Below are positions 17,419-25,597 of a stretch of DNA of 64,000 bases, one piece after another. A program made the position numbers and the translations under genes. Numbering within the stretch: position 1 is the stretch's first letter; each line of letters starts with the position of its first letter. Origin of the DNA: Vreelandella songnenensis. GTDB taxonomy: Bacteria; Pseudomonadota; Gammaproteobacteria; Pseudomonadales; Halomonadaceae. Location of the stretch: NCBI RefSeq assembly GCF_003002925.1, contig NZ_PVTK01000006.1, positions 157,431-221,430 of the forward strand. Reading direction: 5' to 3'. Below the pieces are notes generated by a model that worked only from the letters and a program-made list of their open reading frames with translations, was not told the origin of the DNA and did no database searches.

Positions 17419-17461
17419 GTTTTAAATTGATATTTTTTACATGAAAAACTGGACAAATAGC

Positions 17462-17501
17462 TAAAGAATCGGGACTAACGGCCGTTAATTATAATAACGG
17501 C
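17462..17501 (+). promoter_or_regulatory. Sigma-28 promoter of flagellin gene 4, with inverted repeat
   Basis: TAAA at 17462-17465, 15 bases, GCCGTTAA at 17481-17488. The inverted repeat spans 17481-17501, with arms GCCGTTA and TAACGGC. Confidence 0.87.
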
Positions 17502-17556
17502 GATAAAAGCGCCGCTGAGTCGGCCACAAGGCCCATTGAATCTTTGGAGCTCTATC

Positions 17557-18450
17557 ATGTCCGTTATCAATACCAATATTACCTCCATGATCGGCCAGAA
17601 TAACCTGAGCAAGTCTCAGGGCATGCTGGCTCAGGCTCAGGAGCGTCTCTCCTCCGGTTTGCGCATTAACAGCGCCAAGGACGACGCCGCGGGGCAAGCC
17701 ATCGCTAACAAGATGACTGCCCAGATCAAGGGTATGGATCAAGCGAGCCGTAACGCCAGTGATGGTATTTCTCTGGTGCAGACCATGGAAGGCGGTCTTG
17801 ATCAGATCAACGACAACCTGCAGCGTATCCGTGAGCTGGCGGTACAGGGCGCTAACGATACCAACACCGCTGATGACCGCGCAGCCATCAAGACTGAAAT
17901 TAATGAGCGTCTGGCAGAAATTGATCGTGTCGCTGGTAGTAACAACTTCAACGGCACTAGTCTGCTGAACGTAGACAGCGGCAGTACTACCGGCGCGCTG
18001 AAAATCCAGGTGGGTGCCAACACCGATAGTGAAGATGTCATCAGCGTTTCACGGATTAATGCAACTACTAGCGGTCTGGGCCTCGTAACCGGTTCCAGTG
18101 GTGCTCTCACCGCCGCTTCCGGCGCGACCACCTTGACCGGCACGGGGGCTTCTGGCGCGGTAACGCACAGCGATTTCCAGAACCTCATTGATGCGGTCGA
18201 TGCTTCTACCAAAACACTTGATACCAATCGCGCAACGTTGGGTGCTACGCTTAACCGTTTCGATTCCGTGATTGATAACCTGGCGACAACGAAAACCAAT
18301 CTTTCCGAAGCACGCTCGCGCATTGAAGATGCCGATTACGCAGTGGAAGTGTCTAACATGACCCGTGCCAACATTCTTCAGCAGGCGGGTACTTCCATGT
18401 TGGCACAGGCCAACCAGACGCCACAGTCTGTGCTGTCGCTGCTGGGTTAA
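17557..18450 (+). CDS. fliC: Flagellin, copy 4 of 4
   Basis: The most divergent of the four, 297 residues. It has NLSKSQGML for NLRSSQSML near the N-terminus, NSAKDDAAG for NSASDDAAG, and ATTKTNLS for ATTTTNLS near the C-terminus. Its variable centre is the longest (about 60 residues, rich in Thr, Ser, Gly and Ala). The start is ATG 17557, with TTGGAG upstream; an in-frame ATG seven codons earlier would add a non-flagellin extension and has no ribosome site. It is followed by its own terminator and then the glycosyltransferase gene on the same strand. Confidence 0.95.
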   Translation: MSVINTNITSMIGQNNLSKSQGMLAQAQERLSSGLRINSAKDDAAGQAIANKMTAQIKGMDQASRNASDGISLVQTMEGGLDQINDNLQRIRELAVQGANDTNTADDRAAIKTEINERLAEIDRVAGSNNFNGTSLLNVDSGSTTGALKIQVGANTDSEDVISVSRINATTSGLGLVTGSSGALTAASGATTLTGTGASGAVTHSDFQNLIDAVDASTKTLDTNRATLGATLNRFDSVIDNLATTKTNLSEARSRIEDADYAVEVSNMTRANILQQAGTSMLAQANQTPQSVLSLLG

Positions 18451-18480
18451 TACCCTGACAGTAGTATTTAAAATATAACG

Positions 18481-18507
18481 ACGGGGCCAATAGGCCCCGT
18501 TTTTTTG
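18481..18507 (+). terminator. Terminator of flagellin gene 4
   Basis: acggggcc (18481-18488), loop aata, ggccccgt (18493-18500), then a run of seven Ts. Confidence 0.92.
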
Positions 18508-18695
18508 TATTTGTACCTGCTTGGCCCTGGGTAGCTCACCTTAGTTATTTGATAACTAGATAAAATAATTGGCGTAGGCAGTGAATGGCATGATCGAGAG
18601 AATATCTACTTAAATACTGCTGCATTCACGCCTTTGCACAGAGCACTAGCATAGTAGGATAGGTAAATTACCCTCTATCCGTGTGAGCCCGCTTC

Positions 18696-21600
18696 ATGGT
18701 CAAGTCCTCCTCTGTACCTGCGAATCAAAAACGCAAGCCTCGCCTATTATGGGCTAATCCTTTCTGCTTACTGGATACCTCCAGTGGGGCCAGCATGACC
18801 GTTCGCCAGATGCTATTGCAGCTGGTAGCCAATGGCTATGAGGTTCAGGTACTAGGCGCGACCGTGTTTGATAACCCCAAGGGCATGGGCAAGCTAAAAG
18901 AGCAGTACCCGAATCTGAGCGCTCATCAACACGAAATGATCGAAGCGGTAGATGGACCATTAACGCATAACCTGGTGGTGAGCTACAGCTATAACCGTAA
19001 TCACTTCACAACCCATGAAGAAGGGCTATGGTACGGTCAATATCTCTACGTGCTGGACTCCTTTAAACCAGATATCGTCTGGTTCTACGGCGGTCAGACG
19101 CTTGATATGCTGATTGCTGACGAGGCCCGTGATCGAGGGATCCCAGTCGCCTTCTACCTGGCCAACGGACACTATAAAGCGCCTCGCTGGTGCCGCGATG
19201 TCGACCTTATTCTTACTGACAGCCAAGCTACAGCGGATATGTACCGCAAGACAATAGGCTTCGCGGCTAAACCCGTCGGCAAGTTTATTGCTCCTGAAAA
19301 CTTCATTGCGGAGCATCACGAGCGTAAGCGTGTACTGTTCGTGAACCCGAGCTGGCAAAAGGGCGCTAGCGTATTTATACAGCTGGCAGAAAGGTTAGGG
19401 CAAAAAAGACCTGACATCGAACTTGAAGTGGTAGAGGCTCGTGCCGACTGGCCAGCCGTACTGCGAGAAACCATGCGAAGCATGGGGCAGCAGCGAAGCT
19501 CTTTAAGCAACGTTACCTTAACGGCCAATACCAGCGACATGCGCGCCCCTTATAGTCGTGCTCGAGTATTGGTTGCCCCTAGCTTGTGGTGGGAAAGCTC
19601 AGGACGAGTACTGGCCGAGGCAATGCTCAATGGAATCCCGGCGCTTATTACCAATCGTGGTGGCATGCCCGAAATGATCGGCAACGCGGGTATTGCGTTT
19701 GATTTTCCGGATGCCTGCTATGAAGAGCCCTATCAACATTTGCTTAGCGACGAAGAGCTGCAACCACTAGTGGATGCAGTGATCCGCTTTTATGACGACG
19801 AAACGCTTTACCAGGAGTATGTTGCTCGTGCCAGGCAGGTCGGTAAAGAGAAGCATCATATTGCTCGTGCCACGGAGCGTCTGCTTTCTGCTTTATCACC
19901 TTTAGCGCAGCTGCGCGCGGGTAATAAAGAGTTCGCCATTACCCAGAAAAAGCGTCACCGTCAGCGCTTAAGCGGCCGGGCAACCAAGCCAGACTTCAAA
20001 GTCGATAACTCGCTTCAGCAGTTGATTAGCCATCAATCAGTGAATCAACCAGGTCAGGTGCCACAAGCCAATAAGCTATGGCTTACCGATGACTTTACTT
20101 GGCAAATCAAAGGCAAGATTGTGGTGCTCGATAATCGAGCAAGCCTGATCAAAAGTGGCCTGGCAGAGCAGATGGTAGCAACAGAGGCATTTGGAATCGT
20201 TGTTTTTGACCCTGCCAGCGAAATCAAGGAGGCCAAACAGTACGAAGGCAGCGACACTATCCAGTTGTTTCAGCATGCCCTGCTAGGCGATGGAAACGCG
20301 GCCACGCTGCATGCCTGTGTGGCTCCTGAGATGACCAGTACGCTAGCGCCGTTACCGGCTGAGAAGCTGCCCAAACGCCATCACTTAGGTACACAAGCGT
20401 TGGCTGAACTGCCTATCAGTACCATCGCTCTGGATAGCATTAATGGCCTGGACAGCCTTGATTGGCTAATTCTTGATGAGTTAAGTGATGCCATGACGAT
20501 ATTGGAGCATGGTAAAAAGTCGCTTACCGATACGTTAGTGATCCAAGCCCGTATCCCCTTCCAGCTTACCCATAAAAAACAGCCTAGCCTTGCCGAGTTG
20601 CAACATTGGGCCAGCCGTAACGGCTTCCGTTTTTACCGCATGCACAACATTCAGCACTACAGCCATTTACCGGAAAATCTGAATGCCGTGTCGCCCTGCG
20701 CTACGGAACAAGAAAGTGCAGATGTACTATTTTTGCCCAGTCATGAGCGCACGTCAGAACTAAGTGATAAAAACAAGACAAGGCTTGCCTTTATCATGAG
20801 TACCTGTTTTGGTGCCCATGATATTGCGTTTGAGTTGATGGCCGATGTTAGCCAGGAAAAAGCATTAGAGTTTCTTGAAGCACAGAAGCTTTTGCCGAAG
20901 GTTTCCGTGCCAAAGTCTCAGGTACCACTACCAGCAGGCCCTCCGATCCCGCAGGATGAGCACGTTAAGGGTGAGCCAGTCGTCAGTGTCATCTGTGCTA
21001 CTTATAATCATGCAAATTATATAGAAGATGCTATTAATGGCATCATTGCGCAGAAGACTGACTTTCCTTTTGAATTGATTATCCATGACGATGCATCCAC
21101 GGATGGAACACAGGAAATAATTAAACATTACGCTGAGAAATATCCTGAACTTATACGACCAATTTTTCAGGAAGTAAATCAGTATTCAAAAAACAAAAAG
21201 CCTATGGATATTTGTTTGCCATTGACAAAAGGTAAATATGTCGCTATCTGTGAGGGAGATGATTACTGGACAGACCCTAATAAGCTCAAAGTTCAATTTG
21301 AATACATGGAAAAAAACGCTGAATGCGTGATTACTCATCACAATGCGTTTGTTTTTAAAGATAAAGAGATTGTTAGGGATTCTAAACTTCCTGAGCATAT
21401 GATTAAAAGTTTTTCAAGAAATGAGTTGCTTCGGAATAATTGTTTTGTATTGACACTCTCGATGATGTTTAGAAAGGTTTTCAATAAGTTTCCTAAAGAG
21501 AAAGGAACCGTTGTCAATGGCGATAATTTTCTTATCTCTATGTTAGGGCTCTACGGTGAAAGTGTGTTTATAAAGGACATTAAGCCAGCAGCGTATAGAC

Positions 21601-21767
21601 TTCATGCTGATTCAACATGGTCTAGCAGAAGTGAAAATCAAAAAAGAACTATTTTAGGTAATAGTTTTTACTGGATTGGTAAATATCATGAAAGAAAATC
21701 TAGAAAAGAGCTTTCAGACTACTATTTTAAAGAATCTCGAAACTTCTTGAAAGAGAACGACAAGTAA
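18696..21767 (+). CDS. Large two-glycosyltransferase fusion (GT4-like, FkbM-like remnant, GT2)
   Basis: A 1023-residue cytoplasmic protein, likely to glycosylate flagellin since it directly follows the flagellin array. Residues 15-400 are a GT-B glycosyltransferase of the group 1 (GT4) type, with the E-x7-E motif at Glu300/Glu308 and then NGIPALITNRGGMPEMIG. Residues about 570-650 resemble the C-terminal half of FkbM-type methyltransferases (LDWLILDELSDAMTILEHG, then a QPSLAELQHWASRNGFRFYRM block) but lack the SAM-binding part. Residues about 758-985 are a GT2 (GT-A) domain with VSVICATYNHANYIEDA, HDDASTDGT and the DDYW of the EGDDYWTD box near 852. GC content falls abruptly at about 20980, exactly where the GT2 domain begins, so the two halves have different histories. 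Confidence 0.85.
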   Translation: MVKSSSVPANQKRKPRLLWANPFCLLDTSSGASMTVRQMLLQLVANGYEVQVLGATVFDNPKGMGKLKEQYPNLSAHQHEMIEAVDGPLTHNLVVSYSYNRNHFTTHEEGLWYGQYLYVLDSFKPDIVWFYGGQTLDMLIADEARDRGIPVAFYLANGHYKAPRWCRDVDLILTDSQATADMYRKTIGFAAKPVGKFIAPENFIAEHHERKRVLFVNPSWQKGASVFIQLAERLGQKRPDIELEVVEARADWPAVLRETMRSMGQQRSSLSNVTLTANTSDMRAPYSRARVLVAPSLWWESSGRVLAEAMLNGIPALITNRGGMPEMIGNAGIAFDFPDACYEEPYQHLLSDEELQPLVDAVIRFYDDETLYQEYVARARQVGKEKHHIARATERLLSALSPLAQLRAGNKEFAITQKKRHRQRLSGRATKPDFKVDNSLQQLISHQSVNQPGQVPQANKLWLTDDFTWQIKGKIVVLDNRASLIKSGLAEQMVATEAFGIVVFDPASEIKEAKQYEGSDTIQLFQHALLGDGNAATLHACVAPEMTSTLAPLPAEKLPKRHHLGTQALAELPISTIALDSINGLDSLDWLILDELSDAMTILEHGKKSLTDTLVIQARIPFQLTHKKQPSLAELQHWASRNGFRFYRMHNIQHYSHLPENLNAVSPCATEQESADVLFLPSHERTSELSDKNKTRLAFIMSTCFGAHDIAFELMADVSQEKALEFLEAQKLLPKVSVPKSQVPLPAGPPIPQDEHVKGEPVVSVICATYNHANYIEDAINGIIAQKTDFPFELIIHDDASTDGTQEIIKHYAEKYPELIRPIFQEVNQYSKNKKPMDICLPLTKGKYVAICEGDDYWTDPNKLKVQFEYMEKNAECVITHHNAFVFKDKEIVRDSKLPEHMIKSFSRNELLRNNCFVLTLSMMFRKVFNKFPKEKGTVVNGDNFLISMLGLYGESVFIKDIKPAAYRLHADSTWSSRSENQKRTILGNSFYWIGKYHERKSRKELSDYYFKESRNFLKENDK

Positions 21768-21774
21768 AGTGGTT

Positions 21775-21795
21775 CCCCCCAGCTCTGCTGGGGGG
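21775..21795. terminator. Hairpin between convergent glycan genes
   Basis: An 8-bp perfect stem (CCCCCCAG 21775-21782, CTGGGGGG 21788-21795) with a 5-base loop lies between the fusion gene and the convergent methyltransferase gene. Neither side has a clear T-run, so termination is likely but not certain. Confidence 0.5.
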
Positions 21796-21799
21796 ATGC

Positions 21800-22594
21800 T
21801 TAACTAAGAGCGCTACTGTGCTTGGACTCTAAAATAAACAATGGACGATTGAGGAATTCGCCTAGGCTATCTTTTCTATCAAGATTTTCATTATTAGCAT
21901 CACAATAGACAATTTTGTTGTTGATTTTTTCAGGAATACCAATTTTAATAATATTCCAGTTGTTTTGCGTTCCTTTAACTAGATAGTCTATCATTTCTCG
22001 CTTTTGTCCGTTTTCAAATAACCCCATATCACGATCACCTTTCCAATTGAATCCAAGTTGGAAAGCACAAAAGTGGGTAATGCTGGCAATAGAATTTAGT
22101 TGATCGATGATTTTAGATTTCACTGTTGAGATGCTTTTTTCAACACCATAGTCGTCACCTAAATGGTGTAAAACATTCAATAACAGCACTATATCGAAAT
22201 GTTTTTCATCATCTTCAGAGTTTTCAAAGTTAAAATATTTTGAGGTTATACGTATTTTTTCATTCCATTCTAATGCTTTAGAAGCTGCCTGAACGAATTC
22301 CACATGTGTTTTGTTACCTTCCACATAGTTTGCGCTTCGGGCTCCTTCTGCTATTGATTGAAATGTAAAGTAACCTGTATTCCCGCCAATATCCATTATT
22401 TTCTTATCTTTAAAGTCAAGAATACGCTTTATATAGTCAAAGCGTTCGCTTTCAAAGCGAGATTTAGTAGTAATTGATTTCTCGCTGATAAGATGTTTTA
22501 AACAGTCAGGTAAAGTCTGATAGTTTGAGTGCTTGCTAGTCTTTTGATATAGTGCTTTGAGCGTTTCTTTTTCAGTTCCATAATTAATCGCCAT
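21800..22594 (-). CDS. SAM-dependent methyltransferase, class I fold
   Basis: A 264-residue methyltransferase. Motif I is IMDIGGNTGYFTF (about residues 65-77), followed by an acidic end of strand 2 (YVEGN) and the motif IV-like FDIVLLLNVLHHLG near 133-146. The acceptor is unknown; by context it may methylate an amino-sugar or its acyl group in the flagellin glycan. Codon use is AT-rich, unlike the core genes. Its start overlaps the ATP-grasp gene stop by 11 bases, so they are co-transcribed (aminotransferase, ATP-grasp, methyltransferase). Confidence 0.8.
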   Translation of the reverse strand: MAINYGTEKETLKALYQKTSKHSNYQTLPDCLKHLISEKSITTKSRFESERFDYIKRILDFKDKKIMDIGGNTGYFTFQSIAEGARSANYVEGNKTHVEFVQAASKALEWNEKIRITSKYFNFENSEDDEKHFDIVLLLNVLHHLGDDYGVEKSISTVKSKIIDQLNSIASITHFCAFQLGFNWKGDRDMGLFENGQKREMIDYLVKGTQNNWNIIKIGIPEKINNKIVYCDANNENLDRKDSLGEFLNRPLFILESKHSSALS

Positions 22595-23699
22595 AGCCTA
22601 GTTCCTCCTCGAATATTTTGTAAGTATCTGTACGGTTATAAACATCGTTTTTTTTCCATTCAGTATGGTTTTTTTTCATATCTGAAGGGGAGTGGATAAC
22701 GATACCCAATCCCTCTTTTTTAGCTAGTGAAATGCCTCCTTGCCAATAATAAGCCGTTAATAAGTCAGTTGAACCGGGTGCTGGTTCCTCTTTCAATACG
22801 CCGTAGTCGTAAAGAAGAAGCTCAAAAAAATTGATATTGTTATCTACAAATAATTGTGATGGACCCCAAAAACGCGGATTAGCTTCGATCATGTAATATT
22901 CGTTTTTATTTATATCCTCTATTATTTCTACCATGATAAGTCCATGAAAACCAATTTTACAAAAAAGGGTTTCATATTGGGTAGAAATAGGATCATCATG
23001 AATTTTCGAAGGAATTGCAGCTACGATAGATTTTCCTTCTGCTTGCTGAGCTATATTTTTTTGTGAAAATTTATAAGATCGACCATTCCTTGAAAAATAA
23101 TAAAGTAAGTAGTAACTTTGACCTATTACCAGCTCTTGGTAGTAGAATGAGTTTTGGTAGTGGTCAGTTTTAAATTTTCTAAGATCATCTTTATTATAGA
23201 TGAGAATCGGTTTTAAGGCTTTTCCATCATCGCTTAAATATTTAATAGGTTTTGCTGCTATAGGTAAAGATGCATTGTCAAATTTGAAGTATTCTTTAGG
23301 TGTTTTTATATTATTTGATTGACATAGTTTAGAAAAACTCTTTTTGTCTGATACCTCTGTATACAAATCATGATTTACTAAAGGTATTTCAATAGAGTTT
23401 AGATTGTAGAAAGACCTGTTCTCAAGGAAGTGGCGGTTAAGAGCCTCTGTTGAAGGCGCTACTAAAAATTTTGAGTGCGCAGTTTGCATTTTTATTTTTT
23501 CTATACACGAGATGATGTCATTTTTTTCAAGGGACTCTTCAGTGCGTACTGCTTTAACTTGATTTTTGTACGAAGTCTTGAAGATAGGGTCATCATGAGA
23601 TTTAGCAATAATAGAGGGTATTACGCCGCACTGCTTAAGAGTCCGGAGAAACGATATAACAGCACGTTGATTATAACCGCTGAAAATAATAATATGCAT
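22584..23699 (-). CDS. ATP-grasp ligase
   Basis: A 371-residue ATP-grasp enzyme, similar in layout to carbamoyl-phosphate-synthase-like and PylC-like ligases that join a carboxylate to an amine. The N-terminal domain begins MHIIIFSGYNQRAVISFLR. The central ATP-binding part has IAAKPIKYLSDDGKALKP and YYQELVIGQSYYL. The metal-binding MIEANPRFWGPSQL near the C-terminus is the ATP-grasp E-x-N-x-R signature. In a cassette with an aminotransferase it could couple an amino acid or other acid to an amino-sugar; that is inference. AT-rich codon use. Confidence 0.8.
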   Translation of the reverse strand: MHIIIFSGYNQRAVISFLRTLKQCGVIPSIIAKSHDDPIFKTSYKNQVKAVRTEESLEKNDIISCIEKIKMQTAHSKFLVAPSTEALNRHFLENRSFYNLNSIEIPLVNHDLYTEVSDKKSFSKLCQSNNIKTPKEYFKFDNASLPIAAKPIKYLSDDGKALKPILIYNKDDLRKFKTDHYQNSFYYQELVIGQSYYLLYYFSRNGRSYKFSQKNIAQQAEGKSIVAAIPSKIHDDPISTQYETLFCKIGFHGLIMVEIIEDINKNEYYMIEANPRFWGPSQLFVDNNINFFELLLYDYGVLKEEPAPGSTDLLTAYYWQGGISLAKKEGLGIVIHSPSDMKKNHTEWKKNDVYNRTDTYKIFEEELGYGD

Positions 23700-23766
23700 T
23701 CTATCTGTTATCCAATAACTTTATTGATAATAAAAGCTTTTGTTTTAATTTATATATATTGAAAAA

Positions 23767-24867
23767 TTATTCTTTTTCATCAAATAATAACAAGTGTTTA
23801 ACTATTTCATGAAGAGTGCATTCAGGAAGATTCGAATAAATAGGTAAGCAGACAATTCGAGACGCTATACCGTCAGATATAGTGGTCTTTTTGTTATTTT
23901 TAAGTACAAGCGGAATGTTGCTCAGGGATGGATAAAAATATCTACGAACAGTAATTTTCATAGCCTGGAAGTATTTAACTAGCTTTATTGTACTTTCTTC
24001 GGTATTTAATACTAGCGGAATGTAGGCATTGTTCTGAGTAGCATAATTATTCCATACTTGGTGCTGATAGTGATTGGATAGTTGCTGTCGATAAAAATCA
24101 GCAACTTTATTTCTTGCATAAATGTTATTATCGATCTCATCTAATACGCTTAGGCCAATTGCCGCATGTAACTCACTCAGCTTGGCATTGATGCCTAGTT
24201 CTTCAATAGTTTCGGGACCAGTGATGCCAAAGTTAATCATCTTTTTCGCACGTTCTAAATCTTCCTTTCGCTTGAAGATAATAGCTCCACCTTCACCTGT
24301 ATGAAACAGTTTAGTGGCATGAAAACTGAGTGTAGCGGCATCCCCATAGCGGAGTATGCTTTTTCCTCGATACTTAACGCCAAAAGCATGCGAAGCATCA
24401 TACACTACTTTGAGATCATGCCGTTGTGCGATAAAATCAATTGCCTCTATATCGCAAGCGTTGCCAAATACATGAACAGGCACGATAGCCTTAGTACGAG
24501 AAGTGATTTCCTGTTCAATTAGAGAAGGGTCTAAACACCAAGTAGTTTCATCAATATCCGAAAAAACAGGATCTATTCCCTCCCATTTAAGAGAGCTTGC
24601 GGTGGCAACAAAAGTAAACGGTGTAGTAATTGCTTCTGTTTTATTACTTGTCCCACTAATACCAAGAGCGCGATAAGCAATCTGTAAGGCCAAGGTACCA
24701 TTTGCTACTAACAACAGGTTTTCTACTTCTAAATACTCTTCAAGCCGGCGTGTTAGTTCTTGCACCAGCTGGCCGTTATTAGTCAGCCAAGCGCGATCAT
24801 AGATGCCATCGATATAGCTATTCAACTTTTCACGACTAGGTAAATAAGGTTTGGCTACTGGGATCAT
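23767..24867 (-). CDS. DegT/DnrJ/EryC1/StrS-family sugar aminotransferase
   Basis: A PLP-dependent aminotransferase that would convert a nucleotide-linked keto-sugar to an amino-sugar. The 366 residues are full length. The PLP lysine is Lys186 in SFHATKLFHTGEGGAI. The Asp that contacts the pyridine nitrogen is in YDASHAFG (about 156-163), and the N-terminal NNGQLVQELTRRLEEYL and NGTLALQIA blocks are typical. No matching dehydratase or nucleotidyltransferase is in the window, so the keto-sugar must come from elsewhere. It is the first gene of the three-gene minus-strand unit; 67 bp separate it from the ATP-grasp gene. Confidence 0.9.
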   Translation of the reverse strand: MIPVAKPYLPSREKLNSYIDGIYDRAWLTNNGQLVQELTRRLEEYLEVENLLLVANGTLALQIAYRALGISGTSNKTEAITTPFTFVATASSLKWEGIDPVFSDIDETTWCLDPSLIEQEITSRTKAIVPVHVFGNACDIEAIDFIAQRHDLKVVYDASHAFGVKYRGKSILRYGDAATLSFHATKLFHTGEGGAIIFKRKEDLERAKKMINFGITGPETIEELGINAKLSELHAAIGLSVLDEIDNNIYARNKVADFYRQQLSNHYQHQVWNNYATQNNAYIPLVLNTEESTIKLVKYFQAMKITVRRYFYPSLSNIPLVLKNNKKTTISDGIASRIVCLPIYSNLPECTLHEIVKHLLLFDEKE

Positions 24868-25528
24868 AAAACACCTATAATCAAAGTTATTAATAGGATT
24901 GCTGCTGAAAGTAAATCATATTAGCCCTGCTCATCATTTCTAGAAAATATTAAATAGCGTCGAGTAATAACTATTTAAAAATAGAGCCACATATTTATTG
25001 TTTTTGAATATTCTGCTAAATATCAATTTATCCATAATGTAAAATTGATGATAATATATTTTTCATATAGTCAAATAGAATTTTTCTTTGAAATATGTAT
25101 TGGGCTCTGAATAATCGTATATGCTTGATTAAAGGTTTTATAGTAGATGATGTTGTTTTTATTATTTTAAAGCAGTTCATAAAAATAGGTTTTATTAATA
25201 TTTGAGTGTTTGTAGCTTCACGATGATTGGTATTATCATTCCGATGTATGGTTAGTGTAAGATTTTGGATTGAAAAAAATCAGCATATTTTTAATATTTT
25301 GTCATTATTTTACTGAATCAAAGGGTTGAAAAGGGCTGCTGGATTGGCCTATGAAGACCGTTTAAATCTCTCATCCGAAAATTGCTTTGGCTTGACGGTT
25401 CTGTCTAAGTAGAGTGGACGGTCGTTGGCTTTTTTCAGGCAGGATCTTGCGATGGGTCTTTCGCCCAGCGCTCATCAGAAACTTGTTGATTTAGTTGGCT
25501 GTCACGAATCTGTACCGTCAAACCTTCA
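24868..25528. other. AT-rich intergenic region
   Basis: About 660 bp with no convincing gene. It is strongly AT-rich up to about 25320 and then returns towards the composition of the core genome, which probably marks the edge of the acquired cassette. It must hold the promoter of the aminotransferase unit on the minus strand. Only fragments under 30 codons are open on the plus strand. Confidence 0.5.
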
Positions 25529-25554
25529 TTAATAAAGGCAGCCGTTGGCTGCCT
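25529..25554 (-). terminator. Intrinsic terminator of the chemoreceptor gene
   Basis: Read on the minus strand: AGGCAGCC, loop AAC, GGCTGCCT, then TTTATT (stem arms at 25554-25547 and 25543-25536). Confidence 0.75.
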
Positions 25555-25597
25555 GTTCATTGAACTTTTTTTAACGCGTTGGCTGGAGAACGCTGCT

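Noticed and set aside
14205..18450. Long direct repeats that could suggest an assembly duplication or mobile element
   Set aside because: The repeated units are complete flagellin genes that differ at many third codon positions and in their centres, so they are genuine paralogues.
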